In this document: piece by piece, positions 42,832 to 51,700 of the stretch
Numbering within the stretch: position 1 is the first letter of the stretch
Layout of the letters: each line of letters begins with the position of its first letter
DNA from: Actinomycetes bacterium
GTDB taxonomy: Bacteria; Actinomycetota; Thermoleophilia; Solirubrobacterales; JACPNS01
Direction: 5' to 3'
DNA: 64,000 nucleotides
Assembly (NCBI GenBank): GCA_023404495.1
Contig: JAEYBE010000048.1
Location: 62,001 to 126,000 of the forward strand
Notes under the pieces: model-generated
Seen by the model: the letters and a program-made list of their open reading frames with translations, nothing else
Told to the model about the DNA's origin: nothing
Databases searched by the model: none
Made by a program: the position numbers and the translations under genes

Positions 42832-44958
42832 ATGGCACGACAGCACGCCGTATTCGGCACAAAATGGACGCACAGCCCGAACGGAGTCGGCAGCGAAGAG
42901 GAAGTTTTCAACGAGCTCGTCTTCACCGACGACGTCGCCAAGGAGCTGATGGATTCGGCTTCATACGACCAGTACAAGGCCGCGCTCAAGGCCGGCGAGG
43001 CGATCAGCCCCGCCGTGGCAGACGCTGTCGCATCCGCGATGCTTGAGTGGGCGCTGTCAAAGGGCGCCACTCACTACACGCACTGGTTCCAGCCGCTCAC
43101 CGGCCGTACCGCTGAGAAGCACGACTCGTTCTACGAGCCCAAGGACGGCAAGGCGATCGCCAAGTTCCGCGGCAAGGAGCTGATCCAGGCCGAGCCCGAC
43201 GCCTCGTCTTTCCCCAATGGTGGTCTGCGAGCGACCTTTGAAGCCCGCGGCTACACCGCCTGGGACCCGACCTCGCCGGCGTTCATCCTCGAGAATCCGA
43301 ACGGCGCGACGCTTTGCATTCCGACCGCGTTCACGTCGTGGACGGGCGATGCCCTCGACACGAAGATCCCGGTGCTGCGATCGATGCGCGCGCTGTCTGA
43401 CTCCGCGGTCCGCGCCGTGCGTCTGTTCGGCGACACGGAGACTCAGCACGTCTTCACGACGGCCGGTCCCGAGCAGGAGTACTTCCTGATCCCGGAGCAC
43501 TACTACTACGAGCGCCTCGACCTGCTCACGACCGGTCGCACGCTCTTCGGTTCCAAGCCGCCCAAGGGCCAGGAACTCGATGACCACTACTTCGGCTCGA
43601 TCCCCGAGCGCGTCCTCGCGATGATGATGGAGTGGGAAAACGAGATGGCGAAGCTCGGTGTGCCGATCAAGACCCGCCACAACGAGGTCGCCCCGGCGCA
43701 GTACGAGGTCGCCCCGATGTTCGAGTCGAGCAACCTCGCGTGTGACCACCAGCAGATCACGATGCAGACGCTGCAGGCTGTCTCGCGCAAGTACGGCCTC
43801 GTCGCCCTGCTTCACGAGAAGCCGTTTGCCGGCATCAACGGTTCTGGCAAGCACAACAACTGGTCGATGGGTACCGACACGGGCCACAACCTGCTCGGAC
43901 CGGGCGACACGCCACACGAGAACATCCAGTTCCTGTTCTTCTGCACGGCGATCTTCGCCGCGGTCAAGAAGCACCAGGGCCTGCTTCGCGCGACCGTCGC
44001 TTCGGCCGGCAACGATCACCGTCTCGGCGCCAACGAGGCACCGCCGGCGATCATCTCGATCTACCTGTCAGACATGCTGCAGGACATCTTCGACCAGATC
44101 GAGTCGGGCGAGCTCAAGAGTTCGATCGAGGGTTCGACTCTCGACCTCGGCTCACCGGTCCTCCCGCCGCTGCCTGCCGATCCGGGTGACCGCAACCGCA
44201 CCAGCCCGTTTGCCTTCACCGGCAACCGCTTCGAGTTTCGCGCGCTCGGCTCCAACCAGTCGATCAGCGACCCGAACACGGTGCTCAACACGATCACGGC
44301 CGAGGCGCTCGACGCGCTCTCGGACAAGCTCGAGGCTGCGCTCGAAGGTGGCAAGTCCGTCGACGAAGTGATCGTCGGTGTGCTCGCCGAGGCGTACGCT
44401 GAGGTCAAGGACATCATCTTCAACGGCGACGGCTACTCCGACGAATGGCACGCCGAGGCTGAGTCCCGTGGTCTGAAGAATCTCCGCACGACGCCTGAGG
44501 CGCTCCCCGAGTGGGTCGCCCCGAGCACCGTCGAGGCCTTCAGCAAGTACTCCGTGCTCTCCGACCGCGAGCTCCACTCGCGCTACGAGGTCTACGTCGA
44601 GCAGTACGTGATCAAGACCAACATCGAGGCCGAGACCACGTACGACATCGCCAAGACGATGATCCTGCCGGCCGCGATCGAGTACTACAACTCGATCCAG
44701 TCCTCCGGGCTCGGGCTCGACACGGCCAAGGGGCTGCACCCTGCGGTCCTGAAGCTCTCGGCCGCGATCGACGAGCTCGAGGAGGCAAACCTCGACGAGA
44801 ACCACCCTGAGGACCTCGTCGAAGAAGCCACCTACATGTGCGACACGGTGCTTGAGAAGATGCTCGCCGTCCGCGAGGCCGCCGACGCACTCGAGCGCAT
44901 CGTCCCCGACAATCTCTGGCCGCTACCCAAGTACCGCGAGATCCTCTTCGTCAAATAG
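42832..44958 (+). CDS. glnN: Type III glutamine synthetase
   Basis: 708 residues, the size of GSIII (GlnN), which is much larger than GSI or GSII. Makes glutamine from glutamate, ammonia and ATP. GSIII-specific landmarks: THYTHWFQPLTGRTAEKHDSF at the N-terminal domain, TAGPEQEYFLI, TRHNEVAPAQYEVAP, NGSGKHNNWSMGTD, ASAGNDHRLGANEAPP and the late NRTSPFAFTGNRFEFRALGSNQS (each cited as a landmark). The C-terminal KTNIEAETTYDIAKTMILPAAIEY is also typical. It is unlinked to amt-glnB (10 kb away) but belongs to the same nitrogen-assimilation theme. Confidence 0.96.
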   Translation: MARQHAVFGTKWTHSPNGVGSEEEVFNELVFTDDVAKELMDSASYDQYKAALKAGEAISPAVADAVASAMLEWALSKGATHYTHWFQPLTGRTAEKHDSFYEPKDGKAIAKFRGKELIQAEPDASSFPNGGLRATFEARGYTAWDPTSPAFILENPNGATLCIPTAFTSWTGDALDTKIPVLRSMRALSDSAVRAVRLFGDTETQHVFTTAGPEQEYFLIPEHYYYERLDLLTTGRTLFGSKPPKGQELDDHYFGSIPERVLAMMMEWENEMAKLGVPIKTRHNEVAPAQYEVAPMFESSNLACDHQQITMQTLQAVSRKYGLVALLHEKPFAGINGSGKHNNWSMGTDTGHNLLGPGDTPHENIQFLFFCTAIFAAVKKHQGLLRATVASAGNDHRLGANEAPPAIISIYLSDMLQDIFDQIESGELKSSIEGSTLDLGSPVLPPLPADPGDRNRTSPFAFTGNRFEFRALGSNQSISDPNTVLNTITAEALDALSDKLEAALEGGKSVDEVIVGVLAEAYAEVKDIIFNGDGYSDEWHAEAESRGLKNLRTTPEALPEWVAPSTVEAFSKYSVLSDRELHSRYEVYVEQYVIKTNIEAETTYDIAKTMILPAAIEYYNSIQSSGLGLDTAKGLHPAVLKLSAAIDELEEANLDENHPEDLVEEATYMCDTVLEKMLAVREAADALERIVPDNLWPLPKYREILFVK

Positions 44959-45033
44959 AGGCCTCGCGGCACGGCCGCGACAGAGACTCTCAACCCCGAG
45001 AGTTTGGAACCTAGCCCCCCGCTGGAGTTCCCC

Positions 45034-45071
45034 GCGAAAGCCCCGTCCCATCCCCGTGACGGGGCTTTCGC
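45034..45071. terminator. Bidirectional terminator hairpin after glutamine synthetase
   Basis: GCGAAAGCCCCGTC (45034-45047) pairs perfectly with 45058-45071 across ten bases. It lies between the convergent glutamine synthetase and fructosamine kinase genes. The AAAG/CTTT inner portions give short T runs in both directions. Confidence 0.8.
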
Positions 45072-45077
45072 ATTCCT

Positions 45078-45971
45078 TCAGGCGTATTGGCGCGCGATCG
45101 ATCTGGCCTGTTCGACGTAGCCGCCGCCAAACAGGTAGACATGCAGCAGGATCATCGCCAGCTGCCAGAGCTGCTCGCGCCGCTTGTGGCCGGCTGCGCG
45201 CGGGAAGACTTCGTCGTAGGCGGCGAAGCAGCGCTCGGATGGACCGCCAAAGACGGTGAGCAAAGCGAGGTCGACCTCGCGATGCCCGCCGTGGGCAACC
45301 GGGTCGATCAAGTAAGGGGTTCCGAGGGCGTCGGCCATGACGTTTCCCGACCAGAGATCGCCGTGGGTGCGTGCGGGCTCCTCGTGCGGGCCGGCGAGCT
45401 CGGGCATTCTCGACGCGACCCGCTCGATCAGCGCCACGTCGTCAGGGGCGAACTGGCCGCGCGCCTCGCAGTGTTCGGCCAGCGGGAGCAGGCGGTTGTC
45501 CGCGTAGAACTCGCCCCAGGTCGGGCGGGGTTCGTTCGGCAGGCTGAGCTCGTTGAAGCGCATCGGGGAGTGGGCATATCCACCGCCGCGCAGCGGGGTG
45601 GCGCCGAACTCGGGGGCGTCCGCCATGTGAAGCCGCGCGAGGCCCCGCCCGAGCTCTTCCTCGCCCCAATCGTTCAGACGCCCCTGCTCAATCCACTCAA
45701 GCGCCAGCAGTCGAGGATGCTCCAAGTCGTCGCACACACCGATCACGCGGGGGGTCTTCACCGCGTCGGGCACGCTGAGCCACTCAAGCCCGGCGGCCTC
45801 GTCGGTGAACATCCCTGGCTGGGCGCGCGGGCTGGACTTCACGAAGATGTCGCCGTCGCTGGTCCTGGCGCGGTAGGCGTCGTTGATGTCGCCGCCAGAA
45901 GTCAGCGCGAGTTCGTGCACCTCCAGCCCGAGCCGATCGGTGAGCGCCGCGCGGATTGCGTCGGCGGACAT
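45078..45971 (-). CDS. Fructosamine kinase/ketosamine-3-kinase family protein
   Basis: 297 residues of the protein-kinase-like (APH) fold. TSGGDINDAYRA forms the nucleotide loop, FVKSSPRAQPGMFTDEAAGLEWL holds the ATP lysine and helix-C Glu, and the catalytic loop is THGDLWSGNVM with the metal site YLIDPVAHGGHREVDLAL. These match FN3K-type enzymes that phosphorylate glycated amines and so start deglycation. It begins five bases... after the LMW phosphatase stop, and many bacterial FN3K genes neighbour such phosphatases, which would remove phosphate in the same repair route. The link is inferred from adjacency. Confidence 0.9.
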   Translation of the reverse strand: MSADAIRAALTDRLGLEVHELALTSGGDINDAYRARTSDGDIFVKSSPRAQPGMFTDEAAGLEWLSVPDAVKTPRVIGVCDDLEHPRLLALEWIEQGRLNDWGEEELGRGLARLHMADAPEFGATPLRGGGYAHSPMRFNELSLPNEPRPTWGEFYADNRLLPLAEHCEARGQFAPDDVALIERVASRMPELAGPHEEPARTHGDLWSGNVMADALGTPYLIDPVAHGGHREVDLALLTVFGGPSERCFAAYDEVFPRAAGHKRREQLWQLAMILLHVYLFGGGYVEQARSIARQYA

Positions 45972-45975
45972 CGCG

Positions 45976-46476
45976 CTAGACCCTGCCGGCGACTACGTCG
46001 TCGAGCAGTCCGCGGCAGGCGGCGAGCACCAAATCGATCACGTCGTCGAATCCGCTTGGGCCGCCGTAATAGGGGTCGGGCACGTCGAGATCGTCCGGGG
46101 TCGCCATCGGATCAAACTCGCGCAGCATCCGCACCTTCGCCTCGTCCTCGTCGGTCGGGGCGATCGCCTGCAGATCGCGGTAGTTGTAGCGATCGGCGGC
46201 GAGGATCAGGTCGTAGTGGTCAAAGTCGGCGCCGGTCACCTGGCGAGCGCGGCCGGAGATGCGAATCCCGCGCGCGGCTGCCGCGGCCACGCTGCGCGCG
46301 TCGGGTGAGTCGCCGATGTGCCAGGAGCCGGTGCCGGCGCTCTCGATCTCGAAGCGATGCGTCAAGCCGCGCTCTTCCACGAGGTGCCGCATCACGCCCT
46401 CGCCGGTCGGGGAGCGGCAGATGTTGCCAAGGCAGACGAAGAGCAGCTTGGTGGGCTCAGAATCCATCGGCGGCAT
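45976..46476 (-). CDS. Low-molecular-weight protein-tyrosine-phosphatase
   Basis: 166 residues; an alternative ATG lies three codons in. The P-loop VCLGNICRSP has the nucleophile Cys15 and Arg21, and the general acid is the Asp of VPDPYYGG. SAGTGSWHIGDSPDARS and ISGRARQV are standard. Family members remove phosphate from protein tyrosine, and some act in glycation repair with fructosamine kinases, the gene that follows four bases downstream. Confidence 0.94.
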   Translation of the reverse strand: MPPMDSEPTKLLFVCLGNICRSPTGEGVMRHLVEERGLTHRFEIESAGTGSWHIGDSPDARSVAAAAARGIRISGRARQVTGADFDHYDLILAADRYNYRDLQAIAPTDEDEAKVRMLREFDPMATPDDLDVPDPYYGGPSGFDDVIDLVLAACRGLLDDVVAGRV

Positions 46477-46501
46477 TTAAGCAGCGGCCGCCGATCCCGC
46501 A

Positions 46502-47272
46502 TCACCCTTCAACTATGTGGACCGCCAGGTAACTCTTCGGGTAGTCGTTCTTAAGCGAATCGATCAGATCATTCAGCTGCGAATCGTCTGATGCCGCGTC
46601 GGCCATCTCACCGGCCAACGTCTGCAGGCGGCCCGAGACCGCGGCGTCGCGGGCAAGCGCCGCCTTGCGTCGCTCAAGCGTCGCGACGGCCTTGTCACTG
46701 GCCTGGGCGCTCGACTCAAAGCCGGCCGAGTCGTCGCTCGTGACGTACTCCTCCCATTGCTCAAGGAAGTCGAGATAGCGCTCAAGCGCGTTGAGCGCGA
46801 GTGTCGTCGCCGAGAGCGTCGCTGTGCCGGACTGGCGAATGATCTTCGTGCTCGACGCGTAATCCGCGGAGAACGAGCTGACGGCATCGCTTGCGTCGAG
46901 GTACTTGCTCCAGTCAGGTAGCGCCGCGCGACGCAGGTCGACGTTTGCGGCCGCGAGCTTTTTGCGGTAGCTCGCGATCACGTTGATGCGATGTTCGATC
47001 TCGCCCTGGGCGCGGCGCAGATCGCCGGGTGTCGCTTTCTTCGGATCGCCGGCTTTGAGCGCGGCGTTGACGTCCTTGAGGTCGCGAGTCGAAGCGTTTT
47101 TCAGAACCTCGCTTGCGAGCAGGGCGTAGTTGGTCTCAAGCAGGTTGCCGTGCTTTCCTGCGCTCTGGACCAGCGCCGGATCGGCCGACGATCCGCAGCC
47201 GGCAAGCGCGAGCGCCGTGAACGCGAGAGTGAGGGCGGCCGCGAGTCCGCGGCCTTTGATCTTGGTGAGCAT
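46502..47272 (-). CDS. Secreted alpha-helical lipoprotein of unknown function
   Basis: 256 residues. Lipoprotein signal with lipobox LALAGC near residue 26. The mature part is almost entirely helical, rich in Ala, Lys, Asp and Ser, with no further cysteine. Segments such as LERRKAALARDAAVSGRLQTLA suggest a coiled-coil or helical bundle. No family is recognised. It is on the same strand as its neighbours, with 53 bases to the upstream O-methyltransferase and 25 to the downstream phosphatase, and may be co-transcribed. Confidence 0.7.
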   Translation of the reverse strand: MLTKIKGRGLAAALTLAFTALALAGCGSSADPALVQSAGKHGNLLETNYALLASEVLKNASTRDLKDVNAALKAGDPKKATPGDLRRAQGEIEHRINVIASYRKKLAAANVDLRRAALPDWSKYLDASDAVSSFSADYASSTKIIRQSGTATLSATTLALNALERYLDFLEQWEEYVTSDDSAGFESSAQASDKAVATLERRKAALARDAAVSGRLQTLAGEMADAASDDSQLNDLIDSLKNDYPKSYLAVHIVEG

Positions 47273-47325
47273 GCCTCAAGTATCCGCCTGTGGCGGGACG
47301 GACAGTGTGTGATCGCACACGCGCT

Positions 47326-47985
47326 TCAGACGATCGCGATGCTGAACCCGTCCCAGCCCTTCGCGCCGACCGTCTGAATCGTCGTCGCGTGAATCGAGTC
47401 GTCGCCACCGGTGATCGAGAGCAGTTGGCGGTTGCCGACTGTGGCGGGATCGTCAGCGGCGGGATCCGCCAGTGATCCGCCCCGCACGACGTTGTCGACG
47501 ACGATCGTCGCGCCTGGTCGGCAGAGCTGCCGCGCGAGCATGAAGTACTCGGGGCTGTTTTCTTTGTCCGCATCGATGAAGACGAAGTCGAACGGGGCCG
47601 GCGGCTCTTCGAGCATCGCCGAGAGCAACTCGAGCGCCGGGCCGACCTGCACTTCAACACGATCCGAAAGCCCCGCCGACACGAGGTTCGCCGCCGCCAC
47701 TTCTGCATGGTGGAGGACCACCTCGAGCGAAGTCACGCTTCCCTCGGCGCCAACCGCGCGCGCCAGCTGAATCGTGCTGTAGCCACCGAGCGTTCCGACC
47801 TCGAGCACTCGCGTGGCCCCGCTCATGCGTACAAGAATCGCCAGCAGTTCGGCTTGGGCGCGCGAGACGTCGATCGCGGGCAAGCCCTCCTCCGCATTGC
47901 GTGCAAGCGCCGCCTCAAGTTCGGGATCCGGCCCGAGCTGGTGCTCCGAGATGTAGTCGTCGGTTTTCTGCCAGGCGTCGCTCAT
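47326..47985 (-). CDS. Class I SAM-dependent O-methyltransferase (catechol-type family 3)
   Basis: 219 residues from ATG 47985; a GTG at 47994, one base after the PIN gene stop, is an alternative. SAM motif I is VLEVGTLGGYST. The metal-binding aspartates are in FVFIDADKENSPEY and IVVDNVVRGG, as in cation-dependent O-methyltransferases of the caffeoyl-CoA/catechol type (Mycobacterium Rv0187-like). The acceptor is unknown. It directly follows the PIN-domain gene. Confidence 0.9.
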   Translation of the reverse strand: MSDAWQKTDDYISEHQLGPDPELEAALARNAEEGLPAIDVSRAQAELLAILVRMSGATRVLEVGTLGGYSTIQLARAVGAEGSVTSLEVVLHHAEVAAANLVSAGLSDRVEVQVGPALELLSAMLEEPPAPFDFVFIDADKENSPEYFMLARQLCRPGATIVVDNVVRGGSLADPAADDPATVGNRQLLSITGGDDSIHATTIQTVGAKGWDGFSIAIV

Positions 47986-47995
47986 CTCCCGCACA

Positions 47996-48439
47996 CTACG
48001 CCGCGCCGGCGAGCAACTGCTCAGCCCGGTCGAGTCCGGCGAGGAATTCTTCCGGCGTCACGATCGTCACTCCGCGAACGAACGAGCGCACGAGTTCCGG
48101 CTCTGACGAGACGATGAACCGCGCGCCGCCCGCGCGTGCGATCGCGACGAGCAGATCGTGGTGGCGATCGGCGGTGGCGCGGGGCAGGTCGTAGGGGTCC
48201 GGGGCGAAGAGGCTGGCTGCGGCGACGCGATCGAGAAATGCATCGGCGCGCCCGCCCATCGCCTGCTGCGCGAACGTTGGTCGATGCAGAACCGCGTCAA
48301 GTTCGGCAAACATGCGCGGGCTGACAACCCGCTCAAACTCACCCTCCGCGTGCGCTTCAAGCAAAGCATGGGCAGGCGAATAATCAGGCCCGACAAACCC
48401 AGCCACCAGAACCGGAGTATCAACCACAACCCGAATCAC
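47996..48439 (-). CDS. PIN-domain ribonuclease, probable toxin
   Basis: 147 residues from a GTG start. VVVDTPVLVAGF carries the first catalytic Asp, MFAELDAVL the Glu, and ADRHHDLLVAIARAGGARFIVSSEPEL the third and fourth acidic positions, though the usual final Asp (TxD) is Glu here. PIN toxins of type II modules cut tRNA or mRNA. The upstream gene encodes a small DNA-binding-type antitoxin. A palindromic repeat fills the gap between the two, which is unusual for a TA pair. Confidence 0.8.
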   Translation of the reverse strand: MIRVVVDTPVLVAGFVGPDYSPAHALLEAHAEGEFERVVSPRMFAELDAVLHRPTFAQQAMGGRADAFLDRVAAASLFAPDPYDLPRATADRHHDLLVAIARAGGARFIVSSEPELVRSFVRGVTIVTPEEFLAGLDRAEQLLAGAA

Positions 48440-48446
48440 AAAACTA

Positions 48447-48476
48447 AGTACGACAAAGATGCAGCTTTGACGTATG
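48447..48476 (+). repeat. 30-bp palindromic repeat, copy B, between antitoxin and toxin genes
   Basis: AGTACGACAAAG, six bases (ATGCAG in the centre region) and CTTTGACGTATG. It matches copy A at 39354-39383 at 27 of 30 positions, and GGTT follows nearby in both. It lies between the antitoxin stop and the toxin start, so its hairpin would form within the TA transcript. Confidence 0.75.
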
Positions 48477-48478
48477 GG

Positions 48479-48721
48479 TTAGCGGGTGATTGGGTTGGAT
48501 CGGCGGTAGGCGCGGACTTCGTCTAGGGCGGCTTGCATCGCCTCGTCGGCCGTGAGTGTCGTGAGGCGGTGGGCGTCATCGACCGGTTCGATCCCCAGCT
48601 CCGCGCGCAGCGCGCGCTCGACGATCGCCGATTCCTTCTCGTTCTGCCGGGCGGCCGCGATCTTCAACGCGCGATGCACGATCGGATCCACATACGCCGT
48701 CACCTTTGCCTTTGTAGACAT
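48479..48721 (-). CDS. Probable antitoxin, ribbon-helix-helix type
   Basis: 80 residues from ATG 48721. The N-terminal strand KVTAYVDPIVHRALKIAAARQNEKESAIVERALRA (given only as a region) has the RHH layout: a short beta strand, helix, turn and helix. The C-terminal half (ADEAMQAALDEVRAYRRS) would bind and block the toxin. It precedes the PIN gene as antitoxins usually do. The start region (TGACGTCA at 48721-48728 and ATGTCA nearby) may contain its own operator. It is divergent from metH, whose start is 40 bases away. Confidence 0.75.
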   Translation of the reverse strand: MSTKAKVTAYVDPIVHRALKIAAARQNEKESAIVERALRAELGIEPVDDAHRLTTLTADEAMQAALDEVRAYRRSNPITR

Positions 48722-48730
48722 GACGTCATA

Positions 48731-48754
48731 TTGACATACAGGGTGGATTACGCT
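48731..48754 (+). promoter_or_regulatory. Candidate metH promoter with leaderless spacing
   Basis: TACGCT (48749-48754) ends seven bases before the metH ATG, matching the leaderless TAnnnT pattern. A consensus TTGACA lies at 48731-48736, but only 12 bases away. With a normal 17-base spacer the -10 would be the poor TACCGA, inside four bases of the ATG. Confidence 0.3.
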
Positions 48755-48761
48755 ACCGACC

Positions 48762-51700
48762 ATGCGCGATTACCTCAAGACCGTCAGCGAACGCGTCGTC
48801 ATCTTTGACGGCGGAATGGGCGCCACGCTCGAAGCCTTCGACCTCTCGCTCGAGGACGACTACAAGCTCCCCGGCCGTGCCCACGAGGCCCTGATCCTCA
48901 ACCGCCCCGATGTGATCGAGGGCGTGCACGCGAGCATGCTCGAAGCCGGCGCGATGGTCGTCGAGACGGACACCTTCCAGGCGTCGCGCTTGAAGCTCTC
49001 CGAGTGGCAGTTCGATGACGGCACCACACTCGCCGAGCACACGCATGAGATCAATGTCAAGGCGGCGCAGATCGCCCGCAAAGCCGCCGGCGAGGACCGC
49101 TTCGTCGCCGGATCGATCGGCCCGACCGGCATGCTCCCGGCGTCGATGGAGCCCGGGCTCTGCGAGATCAGCTTCGGCGAACTCGCCGAGACCTTCCGCG
49201 AGCAGACGATCGGCCTGCTCGAGGGCGGCATCGATCTCGTGATCATCGAGACGGCGCAGGACATCCTCGAGGTCAAGGCGGCGATCTTCGGGGCGCGCCA
49301 GGCGATGAAGGAACAGGGACGGCAGGTCCCGATCCAGATCAGCGTCAGCCTTTTGCCCAACGGCGGAAAGATGCTGCTCGGTACGGACATCAACGCCGTA
49401 CTTACAACGCTCGAAGCCCTCAAGGTCGACGTAATCGGCCTCAACTGCTCGACCGGCCCCGAAGACATGCGCGATGCGATCCGCTTCCTCGGCGAGAACT
49501 CGCCGATGCCGGTCCACTGCATCCCCAACGCCGGCCTGCCGATCCAGGGCCCCGACGGCGAGACGATCTTCCCCGAGCAACCCGAGCCGCTGGCCGCGGC
49601 GCTTGGCGAGTTCGTAGAGCAGTACGGCGTGTCGGTCGTCGGCGGCTGCTGCGGTACGACACCCGAGCACATCAAGGCGATCGCCGAACGCTGCGCCGAG
49701 TTGCCCGTCAGATCGCGCCCGCGGCCGCGGGCGCCTCACGTCTCTTCGATGATTGCGGCCACGCCGCTCGTCCAGGAGCCCACGCCGACGATCGTCGGTG
49801 AGCGCGTCAACTCGCAGGGCTCGCGCGCGGCCAAGGAGCTACTGCTCGCGGACGACTACGACGGGCTCGTCGAGGTCGCCGAGAACCAGGTCAACTTCGG
49901 CGCCCACGTGCTCGACCTCTGCGTGGCGCTGACCGAGCGGCCCGACGACGAGGGCGACCAGATGCAGGAGGTCGCGCGCCGAGTCTCGCTCACTCAGCCT
50001 GCGCCGCTGCAGATCGACAGCACCGAGCCCGACGTCATCAAGCAGGCGCTTGAGCAGACGCCCGGCCGCGCGATCATCAACTCGATCAACCTCGAGGCCG
50101 GTCGCGACAAGCTCGACACCGTTGTGCCGCTGGCGATCGACCACGGCGCCGCCGTGATCGCCCTGACGATCGACGAGATCGGCATGGCCAAGACGGCCGA
50201 ACGCAAGGTCGAGATCGCCAAGCGCATCCACGAGATGGCCTGCGGCGAGCACGGCCTCGACGAAGAGATCCTGATCTTCGACCTCCTGACCTTCACGCTC
50301 ACCACCGGCGATGAGGAGTGGAAGACCAGCGCGATCGAGACGATCGAAGGCATCAAGGCGCTCAAAGCAGCGCTCCCCGACGTGAAGACCTCGCTTGGCG
50401 TCTCGAACGTCTCGTTCGGAGTCAGCCCGGGTGCGCGCGCCGTGCTCAACAGCGTCTTCCTGCACCACTGCGTCGAAGCCGGCTTGGACCTTGCGATGGT
50501 CAACCCAGTGCACATCACGCCTTATGGCGAGATCAGCGAGGAAGAGCGGCAGCTCGCCGACGACCTCGTCTTCAACCGCTCGGATGAGGCGCTGCAGAAG
50601 TTCATCGAGCACTTCGAGGGCAAGGGCGAGGAGGACCTCGCCGAAGCCGCCGATCCGACCGAGGGCATGGAACCTGAAGAGGCCCTGCACTTTCACATCC
50701 TGCGCCGCAAGAAGGAAGGCGTCGAGGATTGGATCGACAAGTCGGTCGAGAAGATCGGCGCCGTGCCGACGCTCAACGACGTGCTGCTCCCGGCGATGAA
50801 GGAAGTCGGCGACAAGTTCGGCGCGGGCGAGCTGATTCTGCCGTTCGTGCTGCAGTCGGCCGAGGTGATGAAGAAGGCCGTCGCGCGGCTGGAGAACTAC
50901 CTCGACCGGATCGAGGGCTACACGAAGGGCGTCGTGGTGCTTGCGACCGTCTTCGGCGACGTGCACGACATCGGCAAGAGCCTGGTCAAAACGATCCTCA
51001 CCAACAACGGCTACACCGTGGTGGACCTCGGCAAGCAGGTGCCGGTCGGCGACATCGTCGACGCGGCCAAGGAGAACGACGCGACGGCGATCGGGCTCTC
51101 TGCGCTGCTGGTCTCCACCTCCAAGCAGATGCCGCTGGCCGTCCAGGAGCTGCACCGCCAGGGCCTGAAGTTCCCGGTACTACTCGGCGGCGCCGCGATC
51201 AACCGCAAGTTCGGTTATCGCGCCAGCTACGTCAACGGCAAGGAGGACGACACGATCTACGAGCCCGGCGTCTTCTACTGCAAGGACGCATTTGAAGGTC
51301 TTGCGGTGATGGATCAGTTGGTCGAGGAAGACCAGCGCGAAGCGCTAGTGCGTCAAGTGGCCGAGGCCGCAGCCGATGCCCGCAACGAGGTCGAGAAGGT
51401 CGACGACGGCCCGCCGACCACCGACGACTCCGTGCGCAGCGCGGTCGACACATCAACGCCGATCCCCGAGCCGCCGTTCTGGGGTCAGCGCGAGATCGAG
51501 GTCCCACTCGATGAGGTCTACAACCACCTCGACACCCACGTGCTCTACAAGCTGCACTGGGGCGGTCGCGGGATGGACAACAACGAGTACCTGAAGCTCC
51601 TGCGCGAAGATTTCCAGCCGCGTCTTGAGCGCATGTGGAAGGAGCAGACTTACCTGCACCCGAAGGCGAAGCTCGGCTATTTCCCCTGCTACTCGGTCGG

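Noticed and set aside
47303..47322. CRP-like palindrome GTGTG-atcg-CACAC before the 256-residue lipoprotein gene
   Set aside because: Arms of five bases only; spacing and flanks deviate from the TGTGA-N6-TCACA consensus. Could equally be a weak hairpin; not enough to call an operator.
48722..48761. Cobalamin or SAM riboswitch before metH
   Set aside because: Only 40 bases separate metH from the divergent antitoxin gene, too short for either aptamer, and the likely transcript is leaderless.
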